The notes under the pieces are model-generated. The model did not search any database and had not been told where the DNA came from. It saw only the letters and a list, made by a program, of their open reading frames with translations. Shown in pieces: positions 46,870 to 57,129 of a stretch of DNA of 64,000 nt. Source of the DNA: Anastrepha obliqua (Eukaryota; Arthropoda; Insecta; Diptera; Tephritidae). The position numbers and the translations under genes were made by a program. The stretch is taken from assembly GCF_027943255.1 (NCBI RefSeq), contig NC_072892.1, positions 33,317,792-33,381,791 of the forward strand. The letters run 5' to 3'. The stretch's first letter is position 1. Each line of letters opens with the position of its first letter.

Positions 46870-48600
46870 TAGGTTAGGTTGACCTGGTACCAAATGGAGC
46901 TTGACCCTAACGTTTCCTTGTAGTAGGGTTCTTGTATCATAATAAGCTTGCGTCTTTTGCGAATCTAAGTAAGCTCAGAAGCTCTGACCCTCAAGAGACA
47001 TTCTAACCTCTCATTTTGTAGACCTCCTAAACATTTCATTCGGATTCTAGCTAATGCAGAGCAAGAACACAGAAAGAGTTCAAGAGTTTCTTCTACAGGG
47101 TCCGCCATATAACTTTACGGAATTAAAATGCTATAAAAAAGAAACTACTCAATATTTTTCCAAACTGTTTTTTTTTATTTTGAAGTACAATCCTTCCGGT
47201 TAATGATGAAATACAACTTCATTCATATGGCTGCCTCGGCTAGCCATGCACCATCCCATACGATCGGTCCAATTTTTCAACACATTTCCGATTGTATGCG
47301 GCTGTATTTCAGCTATGACATCGCGTATGTTGGTCTTCAGTGCATCAATTGTTGCTGGTTTGTTGGCATGACACTGGTCTTTGACGGCACCCCAAAGATA
47401 ATAATCCAACGGCGTCAATTCGCAGCTCCGAGGCGGCCAAACGATATCAGAATTTCGGCTGATAATGCGATCTTCGAGGGCAGTGCGCATAAGATTGATC
47501 GTAGCATTCGCTGTGTGGCAAGTAGGGCCATCTTGTTGAAACCAAATGCCACCAATATCCTCCTCTTCAATTTCTCGGAACAAAAATTCGTTCAACATGG
47601 CTCTCCATTGACGGTTACGGCCACTCCTCGCTCATTTTCGAAGAAAAATGGACCAATGATGCCTCTCGACCAAAATCCGCACCGAACAGTGACTCGTTGT
47701 GAATGCATCGGCTTCTCTTCAAGGACGTTCGGGTTTTATGAGCCCCAAATGCTGCAATTTTGATTGTTAACATACCCGCCGAGATGGAAATAAGCTTCAT
47801 CCGAAAAGATGATTTTTCGGTAAAAGTCTTCATCTTTTTCAAGTTGACCCCAAGCCCATGAAGCGAAGCGAAAACAATATTTCCCAGCGTTCTTTGAGCG
47901 TATACACAACCATTTTCGTTCAGCGGAAGAATAAAACTAATTTTCTGTCAAATCAGATGACAGCTAAGTGTTACCATTCTTCAAGTAATATCTAGTTCAA
48001 ATCCGTAACGATAGATGGCGGGCCCTGTAGTTCATTGCAAAATCTGCAGCTATTTTCGTATGCCGCTGGCAAGTTGTGGCCTGTCAGTATACCTACGATA
48101 GTTCTGATTTCATTTCTAGACAGGGCTAGTACGAATCTGGCTTATTTATTTGCATTCTGTGCACACATGATTTTCGCGGTTTTACAAGTGGCTAGAATAT
48201 TCCACCTCCTGTCTATCCGTGTTTTCATGTCCACAGCGATGTCATTGTATACCGTATTTCAGGTTTCAATATGTCGTTTTCTTGTTCGAATTGTATGTAA
48301 ACAGCGGTTTTGGCAATCTCATCTACAATTTCGTTTCCTGCAATGCCCTTATGCCCGAGTACCCAATGATGTGTAACCGTCTGTCTGCGGCTAGTCTCGC
48401 TATGGCTTTCCTGGTTCTAAGAAAGTTTTTAGATGGAATTTCATATGAGTTTATTGCCTTTATTGCCGCTGGACTGTCCAACATAAATAGGTGTTGCTCG
48501 GTGTCCTTGCTAGCGCTATTTGTGCAGCCTTTCCTACCGCAAAGACTTCAGCTTGAAAAATACTGCAATGGTCAAGGAGCTTAATTGGCCGCCTGATGTC
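46870..48600 (-). mobile_element. LINE relic (RNase H), split by a mariner insertion
   Basis: The minus strand of 48590-48030 gives VTHHWVLGHKGIAGNEIVDE and IAKTAVY (RNase H end) in broken frames. 47093-46870 continues the 3' part. The 47096-48027 mariner interrupts it between duplicated TA; removing the mariner rejoins TTTCTTC-TA-GTTCATTG. Confidence 0.65.
47096..48027 (-). mobile_element. DD41D (rosa-type) mariner, internally deleted
   Basis: TA-flanked (47094-47095, 48028-48029) with inverted ends CAGGGTCCGCCATATA and CAGGGCCCGCCATCTA extending to a TTACGGA block. The transposase starts MVVYTLKERWEI near 47911 and jumps to EKDEDFYRKIIFSDEA (about 47825), so the DNA-binding part is gone. 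First Asp FSDEAYFHLGG, second WFQQDGPTCHTANATI, third ELTPLDYYLWG with 41 residues between. The C-terminal 132 codons (47598-47200) are open to the stop. Confidence 0.9.
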
Positions 48601-48604
48601 CAAC

Positions 48605-49290
48605 ATATACGTTTGTTACATGGAAAAAATTCAAGGCATAGAATTATAAAAAGTCAAGGAGTTTTATGTTTGCAACTTCAAACTGTACTTTGTTGCACTA
48701 GAATTTAATAAACTATAAGAAAATCTTTCTAAATTGTAATTAAAACCCGTGGTGGTGGTATGAAAACTTTGAGGTTGTTTTCAATTTATTGTATTTAAAA
48801 AAAAAGTGAACATGCAAAAAAAAAGAATAGTCAAAACTTTTCAATATATTAAGGCGCTATCGTTTGTCGCAAGCTGTGCCACAGTTTTTTTTCATATTTA
48901 GAACTTAATTCTATCGACTTATCGACAATGTTTTTGGTTTTTAGGAAATTTTTTTGGCTGGCAGTGATCCAACACTACGTTTTCGTTATATAAAGAAAGC
49001 GCACGGTACCACCTGAAACAAAATTTCAAAAATCTGCGTAATTTTGAGCCTCTAAAAACCGAAATTAACTGGACTATAAGCCTGTGTAGTTAAAATTATT
49101 GTAAAAATTCTGATTAAAATTTACGACATTTTGATGAATTTTTTGGGCTTCGTTATAAATTTGTACTAAGTTTGAAACTTGGATTTATATGATTTTTGTA
49201 AGTAAATAAGCTAAAACAAAATATAAAATTAAATAAAAAATAATTCAGTTTTCAAAACTTTAAAAATATAATAGGTCCCTGTGCTGTAGT
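48605..49290. other. No recognisable gene; trace of the ACTATAAAA repeat family
   Basis: ACTGGACTATAAGCC and AAATTCTGATTAAAATTTAC (49070-49130) resemble 31756-31805. Otherwise AT-rich filler. Confidence 0.35.
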
Positions 49291-49296
49291 TATTAA

Positions 49297-50005
49297 GGGG
49301 TTAGAGGTAGCCAAAGGCCCGAAAAATTATGATTTTCAATAATTTTTTTTTGCGAGTCAATTGCTTTATTTTACAAAATTAAAAACATAGCATTAATGCA
49401 TCAGGCTTCGACTTGACTTTAGCAAAATTAAAAAAAAATTAGTATTTGAAAAAGTTATCGCTGTTTGTGTGGAGCCCATTTCTCCAGAAGTCCCTGCGGT
49501 GATCAGCACAAGTCCCTGGCGATTTATCTAAAATCAGATGGACAAGAGAAACTAGTTTTATTAATAGATAATCTTGTGCCTGATCAAATCTTTTTTTCAA
49601 AATTAACGGCGGCCTCAGCAAATATTTTTCGGATTTTCGAAAAAAAACCGAAAATGAATTGCTTAAAAAAATCGAAATTTTTGAAAAAAAAAATTCTTAA
49701 ATCAGGCTTGAGTTTTTATGTTTATCAAAAGCAGTATAAATTGTTATTGAAATCTACCAAGCGGTTTTTAAGTTACAGTGATCACCAGTTCATAAAAATA
49801 GTTTTGATAAAAACGCATTTAAAGTTTAGCTACTTGCTCTCGAACGCTACGGAGCGCCCGATAGCCCTTTGTTAATTGTTGAATAACTCGAGTATTTGTC
49901 AGATTCACTTAAAATTTTCACACAATATTTTTAAGATATTATATTTAAAAAAAAATGCAAAAAACAAAATCCAATTTTTTGAAAATTCTGACTACCCCTG
50001 ACCCC
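49297..50005. mobile_element. TTAA-flanked MITE, copy 4 (709 bp)
   Basis: Exact TTAA on both sides (49293-49296, 50006-50009). Inverted ends GGGGTTAGAGGTAGCCA and GGGGTCAGGGGTAGTCA. The internal motif (minus strand) ACTTTAAATGCGTTTTTATC lies at about 49808-49827. The 136-codon frame inside is low complexity and not conserved. Confidence 0.8.
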
Positions 50006-50009
50006 TTAA

Positions 50010-50965
50010 ACGTTTATTATTTGTTGCAATTACGTAGAATCACTTAAAATCCATCCCTCGCGTCCTTTGGGAACCTGCTCGGTATGTTAAGGGCTATAAT
50101 GTCCAGTAAAAACCACATCACTATGAAGCTATACAAACATCTACAAATATGTAAAATCTTATTTTTGTATTTCGAAATTTTTTAACTTTCCCATATTATT
50201 TTCTATTTTTAATTAAAAAGTGTATCAATTTGATGAAATCATCAGTAAAATTTGAACTTAGCCCTAAAACTTGCTTGACAAAGTTGTAAATTTACAATTT
50301 TTCACTAAGTGTCTCCTGCTTCAGATCATTAAAAGAAAAATTTGTATGGAAACTATTCTGCAAATATTTTAAAAACTAGTATGTCTTCTTAGCTATCCAA
50401 AAATAAATAATGAGAATCAAAATCATGCATACACACACACACATTTTTCGATACCGATGCTTCTAATTAAAAATGAAAGTTTATGGCAGTGACAATCAGA
50501 AACTTTCTTAGAAACTGCAGCATCTACTTTACAAATTAAAAATAAATCAATCGATACAATTAGTACTTGCTGATGTTCCAAGGTACTTTCACTGTTTGAA
50601 AAGTGCCAACAGAAGTGGCTCAGAATAAAAGGCGCATGCGCACAAAGCAGGCACTTCAAATAAGTTCAAATAAGAGCACTTGCAATCAAGTTCGTTGCTT
50701 AAGTCTTTTGTGCGCATGAATACATGCATGTGTGTATGCATGCATGCGTGTATGGGTGTAGTTAGTCACCTTTTCAGACGTTTGACATTGAAACTGCGAT
50801 GTTGAAATGCGTAATTGGTAAAATGTGTGCATTTCATTTACAATTTGGCAAGCGTAGGCTAGGAGAGGGTGTCTCATTAAGGACGGATATTTGGCAATTG
50901 GAAAAAATGCGCATTCTTTATTTACACAGTGCTGATGGTATAATTGTTAAAAAGAGTGGATAGAC
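50010..50965. other. No recognisable feature
   Basis: AT-rich, with TG-rich microsatellite near 50725-50755. Nothing assignable. Confidence 0.4.
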
Positions 50966-50967
50966 AT

Positions 50968-51192
50968 GCAAGGTGTCGCAAAAATAATCATCCTGTCGGA
51001 AGATTTATAATTTTTGCAATTGCCATATTTGATGCTTGTGAATTAGACAGTTGCAGTACACAAACAGACAAACAATGCAGCGCGTGAAGGTCAAAATTCC
51101 GATTTGCATCACTTAAAATCATTTTTGTTTTTAGTTTAGTAAAACAGTTATTCAAAAAAAAAGGTTAGATGATTAATTTTGCGCCACCTTGT
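50968..51192. mobile_element. MITE with AAGGTGGCGCAAAATTA ends, copy 1
   Basis: The left end CAAGGTGTCGCAAAAATAAT and the inverted right end CAAGGTGGCGCAAAATTAAT. Interior ACAAACAATGCAGCGCGTGA and ATTTGCATCACTTAAAATCA match the 62.1 kb copy. 225 bp. Confidence 0.8.
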
Positions 51193-51297
51193 ATTTTCAT
51201 TGGATTTTATAGAAAATAACAGGCGATAAATGGCAACCTTCAGACAATTTTTAAGCAGTTAAGCACTTTTTAAAGAAATATATACATATGTATATAT

Positions 51298-51372
51298 AAT
51301 TGGCGCGTACACCCTTTTTGGGTGTTTGGCCGAGCTCCTCCTCCTATTTGTGCTATGCTATGTTGTTCCACA
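51298..51372 (-). mobile_element. tRNA-derived SINE, 3' fragment
   Basis: Minus strand: CACAAATAGGAGGAGGAGCT, CGGCCAAACACCC and GTACGCGCCAATTATATATA. Only the last 75 bp of the SINE remain, abutting a mariner relic. Confidence 0.8.
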
Positions 51373-51560
51373 ATTTTAAAGAAATACCCCATAGAATTTG
51401 GTTATAAAGTTTGCGCAATTTTCTCATTGACACAGCGAATTTCGCCTTTGAGTTCTGCATGCATATAACCCTGCTTTCGCAAGTTCCCAAAGAGAGCCAC
51501 TTCACTAACTTCAAATCGTATGATTTTGGTGCCCAATTCAATCTGCCTTGGTGCGAGTTG
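51373..51560 (-). mobile_element. DD41D-type mariner C-terminal fragment
   Basis: Minus strand NWAPKSYDLKLVKWLSLG corresponds to NWPPRSCDLTPLDFFLWG of this group with the catalytic Asp lost. Traces of the downstream helices follow in shifting frames. Old relic. Confidence 0.55.
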
Positions 51561-52051
51561 TGAACTTCTTGGCATTTCGTTAGTGAATTTTTACAATTTT
51601 ATTTTTTATCTGTGGGCTGCAGCACTTGAAATCTGCGTCATAAATGCTCACAGCATCAAGCAACAACACTGAGTGATTGACACAAAAAACTAGCGCTAAA
51701 TCCGAAGTAGCTACCCAATTGGGCATACCCAATAGCCGTTGAGCTTAATTTTATTTTTATATTTTGGTTTTATATTTTTGTTTTGGCAAACACCTGGAAA
51801 TCCGTTAATAAATAATTTGTGTAAATGTTTACTTTAGTTGCGCACATTGGTGGTATATTTTGTAGGTTTGTTTAAGCAACATTTTTTTTATTTAATTTTA
51901 TTTGCCTAAGCATTACAAAATTTTCGTGCCAAGTGCTGCCTTTGTGTCGGCAATTAGCGTCCTTGAGACGCGTTCATCAAGCCGCTGGCGAATGCCAAAA
52001 ATAAATGTTTTTTTTTTTAATATTTTAATGCTTCAAATTCGCACTACTTAC

Positions 52052-52088
52052 CACCACAAAATAGTAGAGATGTTGCGGCAAAACGCAT
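52052..52088 (-). CDS. Exon 1 of the clip protease: start codon and first half of signal peptide
   Basis: ATG at 52088-52086 is preceded by GACAAA, a good insect start context. It is followed by 12 codons (MRFAATSLLFCG) and one extra base, then a consensus donor G|GTAAGTAG (GT at 52051-52050). Exon 2 at 16789 needs exactly one incoming base and begins in hydrophobic residues [13 protein letters not shown]. Joining creates Ala13 and a textbook 26-residue secretion signal with cleavage after VQA, followed by the acidic mature N terminus. Phase, donor quality, start context and hydrophobic profile all agree, but the link spans 35 kb and is inferred, not proven. No competing upstream exon was seen closer to exon 2, though I did not scan the intron exhaustively. 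Confidence 0.75.
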
Positions 52089-52144
52089 TTTGTCGAATTG
52101 TGTAAGCGCTTAGACGCCGTTTTGCACAATTCGGTGTCGACTGC

Positions 52145-52160
52145 TGCCCGAAACTGATGT
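52145..52160 (-). promoter_or_regulatory. Alternative initiator close to exon 1
   Basis: On the minus strand ATCAGTTTCGGGC is a strong initiator match with +1 near 52155, giving a 5' UTR of about 67 nt. No clear DPE is present downstream. It competes with the candidate near 53393. Confidence 0.3.
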
Positions 52161-53384
52161 ACAATCTTTTTTCGGTTTCGGTTTGTTGTTTTTATTTTAT
52201 TTGTTTTTTTTTGCAATCTTCGCTATTGCCTAATATTGCAGTTAACGAGGCGGCAAATAAAATGCCGTTTTACTGCCGGAAGTGTTTTGAGAGTTTTGCA
52301 CTTTTGTGTTGAAAATCCTGGACGCTGTGTTGGCTGGCGATTGTTGCTGGGTACTTCCCAACTGCACACACACACACGCTTTCAAACCGGCCGCCTAATG
52401 TGCAGCACTTGAGATTGCAATTTCAGATTAGCAACTTTATATTGTTGGTCGGTCGAGCGCTTAATTGGTTGGATTGTTAGTTGGTCGTGAATGTCCGACT
52501 CTTGGCAACTACCACTTCAATGGCCTTCATATGCGCTGATGCGTTGTGCCCACAGCGTTTTGCTACCAACTACCAACTACCAAAGAAAATGAAAGTGATT
52601 TGCTGCTAAATTTAACGCGCTGTTGTTATTTTAAGCATTTAAATGTGGCTTTTTCGCTTTTGATTTTATTTTTACCATAAATTTATGAATTTATGTACTT
52701 TTTTACTTCGGCATTTTGCAATTTGTCTGCTTGTTCACTTATTAACTTTGTCGCTGTATTTAGTTGCGACTATTTATCGCTTTATATTTTTAGCAGTAAT
52801 TGTTGTTGTTGTTATTGTTGTTTTTAATGCATACACTCCAATTGAAAAAGTAAATAAACACTTGAGATTATTACAGCATCGCACACGGTTTCGACTTTTT
52901 TTTTCTCAATAAAATCACGCATAAAATTGCAGCACTTAAACGAGCAAATATTAGTTTCACTTTCGTTGCGAAGTGGTTAGTAGCAAAAAGAAAACTAATG
53001 AACGCTATTCAATATTTTTTTTTTTTACCAATTCTTCGCTATCCACCACTTTCATATATTCAACGTCATATTTCATGGTACGAACGCTTTTGCAATGTCG
53101 CAATACGCTGTGTTGTTGTAAATATTGTAAATATGTAAAAAACAAAAAAAAAATGTTTTTTTTCAGTAATTCAAATTAGGTTTTCTAGCCGAAATATCTT
53201 CACCGAAGCGTGCAGCAAAATAAAGAAATGTCTTGTCGCTTCTTTCAAACACATTTACATGCAAGCTTGAAATTTATTTAAATATATAATTTTTCTGTTA
53301 CATTTATTTTACATTAATATCCTCGCTACTGTTTCGACTTGAGCGCGCGCACCTCAAACACCTTCCGTTGCCGCCTGTTGTACA

Positions 53385-53399
53385 TCACCAACTGAATTG
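53385..53399 (-). promoter_or_regulatory. Candidate core promoter (Inr plus MTE-like motif)
   Basis: On the minus strand TTCAGTTGG matches the insect initiator, with +1 at about 53393. At about +22 to +29 lies GGCAACGG, matching the 3' part of the motif-ten element. This would give a 5' UTR of about 1.3 kb before the exon 1 ATG. Motif matches of this length occur by chance, so confidence is low. Confidence 0.3.
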
Positions 53400-53480
53400 T
53401 ACTGCAAAAATATTTTGAATTTTGTCGTTGCCGTTGTCTGCTAGCTGCTATCTGCTGCTGTATGTTGGTTGTTGTTATTG

Positions 53481-53520
<40 letters not shown>
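53481..53520. repeat. (TA)20 microsatellite
   Basis: An uninterrupted run of about 20 TA dinucleotides. It lies about 90 bp upstream of the candidate initiator at 53393 (minus strand). It is likely length-polymorphic. Confidence 0.95.
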
Positions 53521-53523
<3 letters not shown>

Positions 53524-53764
53524 TATTGTGCTTTATGCGGGCTGCGCGCGTGCACACGTCGGTTGCGCATGCGTTTGTAGCGCTGAAGTGTTGCAGTAGC
53601 CGTCGAAGCGCAGACACAGGCGCAGTTGTGAGCTGCTCGCGAATGCTTGCTGGAGTTTAAACGACTGCTAGCACTACTAGTGCCTCCATTGTTGTATCTG
53701 TTAAGCAAACGACGCTAATAATGTCGCCGCGCCTATTGTTTATAGTGTTTCCATAAGGTACTGA

Positions 53765-54155
53765 GGTGCAGTTTGTTTAAATCGTATATAAAAAAATGTA
53801 GGCTGTGCTTTCAGCATCATTTTAATAATGTTATCTGATCTCTTAACTGGTAGTGTGTGCGTAATTCAGTATAGAATGACTGATTTGGCCAAATGATTCT
53901 TTTTTTTAATTTTATTAAATTTTTCTCTGGAAAAAGTTTTTATTTTGCCATCCTCATGGCTATTATAAAAAAAATTCCTAAGCGCATTTCTCGATTTCCA
54001 CATAAGTTTTTTCAGCTAAACCTGATTTTTTAAACATAAACTCGTTTATGCAATGCTCACCATTTCAAACTTTATTGGGAAACTTAGACTTGCAAGTACC
54101 GGTTACTTTGGGGAAAAAGAAATCCATTGTTTGTGAGTAGAATTTTTGCGCAAAT
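53765..54155. other. No recognisable feature
   Basis: AT-rich upstream flank of the putative promoter zone. Confidence 0.4.
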
Positions 54156-54162
54156 GGTTTAA

Positions 54163-54893
54163 GGGGGTGGTAGGGTTTAGCGCTAAAAAAAACACTTTTT
54201 TTTTAAATTTTTTACAGAAATATGGCTTAAGATATTTTAATAAAATCAGTTGCATGTTATTGTACATCTTTTCATTAATTTTTTAAAAAATATTAATAAT
54301 AAAATATTGACAAATAAGCCCATGACAGAGTTTTTTTGGAGATATGTTTTTCGAGAGGTGCTCTGCGGTGCCAATCGGCATTCGTCGTAGAATCATCTGA
54401 AACTAAAGAAGTCGAATTTTTCAGTTAAAGTATGATGTAATGCTCCCCCTCCCCCCCCCCCCCATTAATAAAATTTTTTTTTTTTCATTTTTGTAGTTTT
54501 GGTGGCAAAAAAACGTAAAACGAGCATTTTTGGCGAAAAATTTCGCCATATTTGTAAGTGAAAAACAACCTTAAAAAAAAAATAAAAAAAAACAGTGGGG
54601 GGGAGGTATTTTTGATTTAGAAAACGTGTGCCAAATTTGAAAATAATCGGTTGAATAGTTTCGGAGTTGTGATTGGCACCGACTTTTAAGAAGTCGTTTC
54701 GGGAAAAACGAGTTTGAAAAAATGACTCTGAAAAATTATCGATGCTCCGCATTCGAGGTAGAGTGCCTACGAAGGCTATAACTTTGAGAGTTCTGCTCCG
54801 ATCCACTTAAAATTTTGACACAACATTCTTGAAATGATTTACTATAAGATGAGTGAAGAAAAAAAATTTCGATTTTGTGACCCTACCCCCCCC
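54163..54893. mobile_element. TTAA-flanked MITE, copy 5 (731 bp)
   Basis: Exact TTAA at 54159-54162 and 54894-54897. Inverted ends GGGGGTGGTAGGGTTTA and GGGGGGGGTAGGGTCAC. The motif (minus strand) TTTTCAAACTCGTTTTTCCC lies at about 54712-54731, preceded by ATAATCGGTTGAATAGTTTC, which parallels the 25-750 copy (CTAATCGGTTTAGCCGTTTT). A C-homopolymer sits near 54450. Confidence 0.8.
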
Positions 54894-54899
54894 TTAAAA

Positions 54900-55410
54900 C
54901 TGTTTTATGATCCACTGATCCTATTGAAAATATTTGATGCTAACGTGAAGTCGATAGTTCTGTATGGATGTGAAACATGGTACTTAACAACTGTAGTATG
55001 ATTATAAGTAGAACGTGCCAATGTAGTATACTCAGTTGTTTTTAATTTAATTAATGCTAACACAAGCATTTTTCGGCATGTGCCTAAATTGTTTGTCCGC
55101 ACACTCAGTGGAATCAAATTACATTTCTCTTTGTTGCTAAAATTTGTTAAATAAACGTTAAGTAAACATGTGTTATAGAATATGTAGAAATAAGTAAAAT
55201 CAGTACAAAAGCTCGACCATATCTTAATGATTAAACAATAAATATTTGACAATACAACCTGCCGGTTATCCGGCATTGGTTATCAAATGGAAAATCGGCT
55301 TTTATTTATTACACAACAAGCATATCAGAATCATTGCAATCCCTCCTAAACCGTTGCCTATGAAAGATAATGCGGATATTCTGGCCTGATATTATAAGCA
55401 ATGATGATCT
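54900..55410. other. No recognisable feature apart from a short LINE-like trace
   Basis: GTTCTGTATGGATGTGAAAC (54958) matches the RT end motif VLYGCETW often found upstream of RTE-type C termini. The fragment at 55415 could belong to the same old insertion. Confidence 0.4.
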
Positions 55411-55414
55411 TTAG

Positions 55415-55660
55415 GTGGCTACCGGGCAAACACCAGTTCACATAGAAATTATGCGCCTCAAGCGGAAATGTATCGGACACACATTGCGCAAACCACGGAA
55501 TGACATCGCAAGGACAGCGCTAGACTGGAATCCCCAAGAAAGCCGTAGGTGCGGAAGACCAGCCAACACTGGGAGGCGACAAGTAGCAACAGAGGCGGAC
55601 AGAGCAGGCCGTTCCTGGAGTCAATCTAAACAAACGAAATTACAACTTGTTTATTGAGGC
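55415..55660 (+). mobile_element. LINE reverse-transcriptase C-terminal fragment
   Basis: An 80-codon frame reads RLKRKCIGHTLRKPRNDIAR, TALDWNPQESRRCGRPANTG and RRQVATEADRAGRSWSQ, the conserved C terminus of another RTE/CR1-type lineage. Sequence at 54950-54990 may be its upstream part. Confidence 0.75.
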
Positions 55661-55719
55661 CCTATGTTTCATCTAGGAATTATGGGAAAATATATGTAAA
55701 TGATCAACCTTTACCTCCT

Positions 55720-55970
55720 GGGCGATGCTACAACTACTAACATCTCAGTCAACTTCGATTATTTCTGTGATTTTATCGCCATTTTCTTTAATCTTCTTTA
55801 ACATCAAAAATGCCTGAATGAAATCGACGAAACCAGAATTCCACGTAATTAGCTATTAAAGTATAGGCACCATAAGCACCATTCACAATTTCAGTGACCT
55901 GGCTTGCATTTTCGCGTTTATCAAAGAAAAACCAAAATGTACCGAATTTTCTCTCTGTTGACTTCCATGC
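55720..55970 (-). mobile_element. Mariner N-terminal fragment
   Basis: ATG at 55970-55968: MEVNREKIRYILVF, frameshift, then KRENASQVTEIVNGAYGAYT and YVEFWFRRFHSGIFDVKED, then GDKITEIIEVD. This is the first helix-turn-helix of mauritiana/mellifera-like mariners. The catalytic part is missing. Confidence 0.7.
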
Positions 55971-56448
55971 AAACAACTAACAACTCCCTCACAACTGAAT
56001 TGAACAAACAAAAAACAGCAAAGAAATTTTTTTATTGTGAAATGTCACCTTGACAAGGAGCATAAACTTTAAATTGATTTACTTTACTTTTGATACTTTA
56101 CGAGACATCGACCACAACAGCCAACTACCGAAGAAATAATAGATTTATTTTTTCCCCAAACTAATATATAAATTTTCTTTAATTACATTGCGAGAAAATT
56201 ATTTAAAAAAAAGGTGCAAATAAATTTTTAGCACTGTAGTTCCCTTGGTGAATATTTACGGTTGCTTGCGCTTAATATATCAAAATGATTTTCAACTGGA
56301 TGATAGCTGGAACAAATGTCCACGTTCGTATTGTGAAATATTTTAAATGGAAGAAAATATAATAGTAAAAATTGAATGCAAAAAAATTGTCAAAAATCAA
56401 GGCAAATTCAGACTTTATTGTGCTAAAATTGAATAGACTATAAAATTG

Positions 56449-56757
56449 CGTAATTGGCGCGTACGCCCTTTTTTGGGTGTTCGGCCGAGCTCCTCCTCCT
56501 ATTTGTGGCGTGCGTCTTACGGTTTTTTGCTCAAATGGAGGGACCTACAATTTCATGCCGGTTCCGAATGGCAAATGTTTTTTTATGAGCAACTTTTTCA
56601 TGCTAAAAAAACACTGGGAGGTTTGCCATTGTCTGCCGAGAGGCGACCGCTATAAAAAAATTCTTAATTTTGGTGTTTCACCGAGATCCGAACCTACGTT
56701 CTCTCTGAATTCCGAATGGTAGTCACGCACCAACCCATTCGGCTACGGCGCCCGCTT
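56449..56757 (-). mobile_element. tRNA-derived SINE, near full length
   Basis: Minus strand: GCCGTAGCCGAATGGGTTGG (A-box), GGTTCGGATCTCGGTG (B-box with one change), TGGCAAACCTCCCAGTG and GGGCGTACGCGCCAATTACG (3' tail). The flanks are 35 bp direct repeats (56412-56446 and 56774-56808) differing at one base. Confidence 0.88.
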
Positions 56758-56809
56758 TATTGTACTTTACTGTACTTTATTGTCCTAAAATTGAATAGAC
56801 TATAAAATG

Positions 56810-57115
56810 GCATACCCAGAAGTTGCCTGAAGGTTCTGGCTAAAAATTTTATGACAATTTTGGAAATTATTTCAATCTTATGAATTTTGTACAAAGTTTG
56901 CAATTTTGGTTGATAAAGATAAAAAATAAAGTCATTTAATTATAGGAGCACATGTCTGGATCGAGCGAAGAAGGATTGAATTCATATTGTTTTAGGCTAT
57001 AATAAAAATCTTAGTTAGAAAAAATGTTGTTTGTTTAACTAGATCGTACTGGAGCAGACCATAGGCACATTAGTTTCACGTTTTCTGCTAAAATCCTGAG
57101 GGCAAAAGCAAAATT
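56810..57115. other. No recognisable gene; ACTATAAAA repeat family flank
   Basis: ACTATAAAATGGCATACCC and following sequence loosely resemble 31756-31870 and 49070-49200. Confidence 0.35.
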
Positions 57116-57129
57116 TAGGAATCATAGGA

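Larger units (their letters stand above)
16790..52051 (-). other. Inferred 35.3 kb first intron of the clip protease gene, filled with transposons
   Basis: If exon 1 at 52052-52088 is right, everything between is intron. It starts GTAAGT (52051) and ends TTTTCAG (16790). I recognise no other host coding exon within it; all protein similarity I can see there is transposase, reverse transcriptase or RNase H. The non-TE islands (for example 22.6-23.7, 27.5-28.5, 39.3-41.1, 44.4-45.8 and 50.0-51.0 kb) are where intronic enhancers could lie. Confidence 0.65.
51561..53760 (-). promoter_or_regulatory. TE-poor region around exon 1 (putative 5' UTR and promoter zone)
   Basis: This 2.2 kb block lacks recognisable transposon protein remnants. 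It is richer in GC and in (GTT)n and (CA)n simple repeats than its surroundings. It contains exon 1, two initiator candidates and the (TA)20 tract. Its character fits fly 5' regions, but no transcript evidence is available here. Confidence 0.4.

Noticed and set aside
52025..52216. 63-codon minus-strand frame overlapping exon 1
   Set aside because: It is in a different frame from the signal peptide and runs through the donor; at most an upstream ORF.
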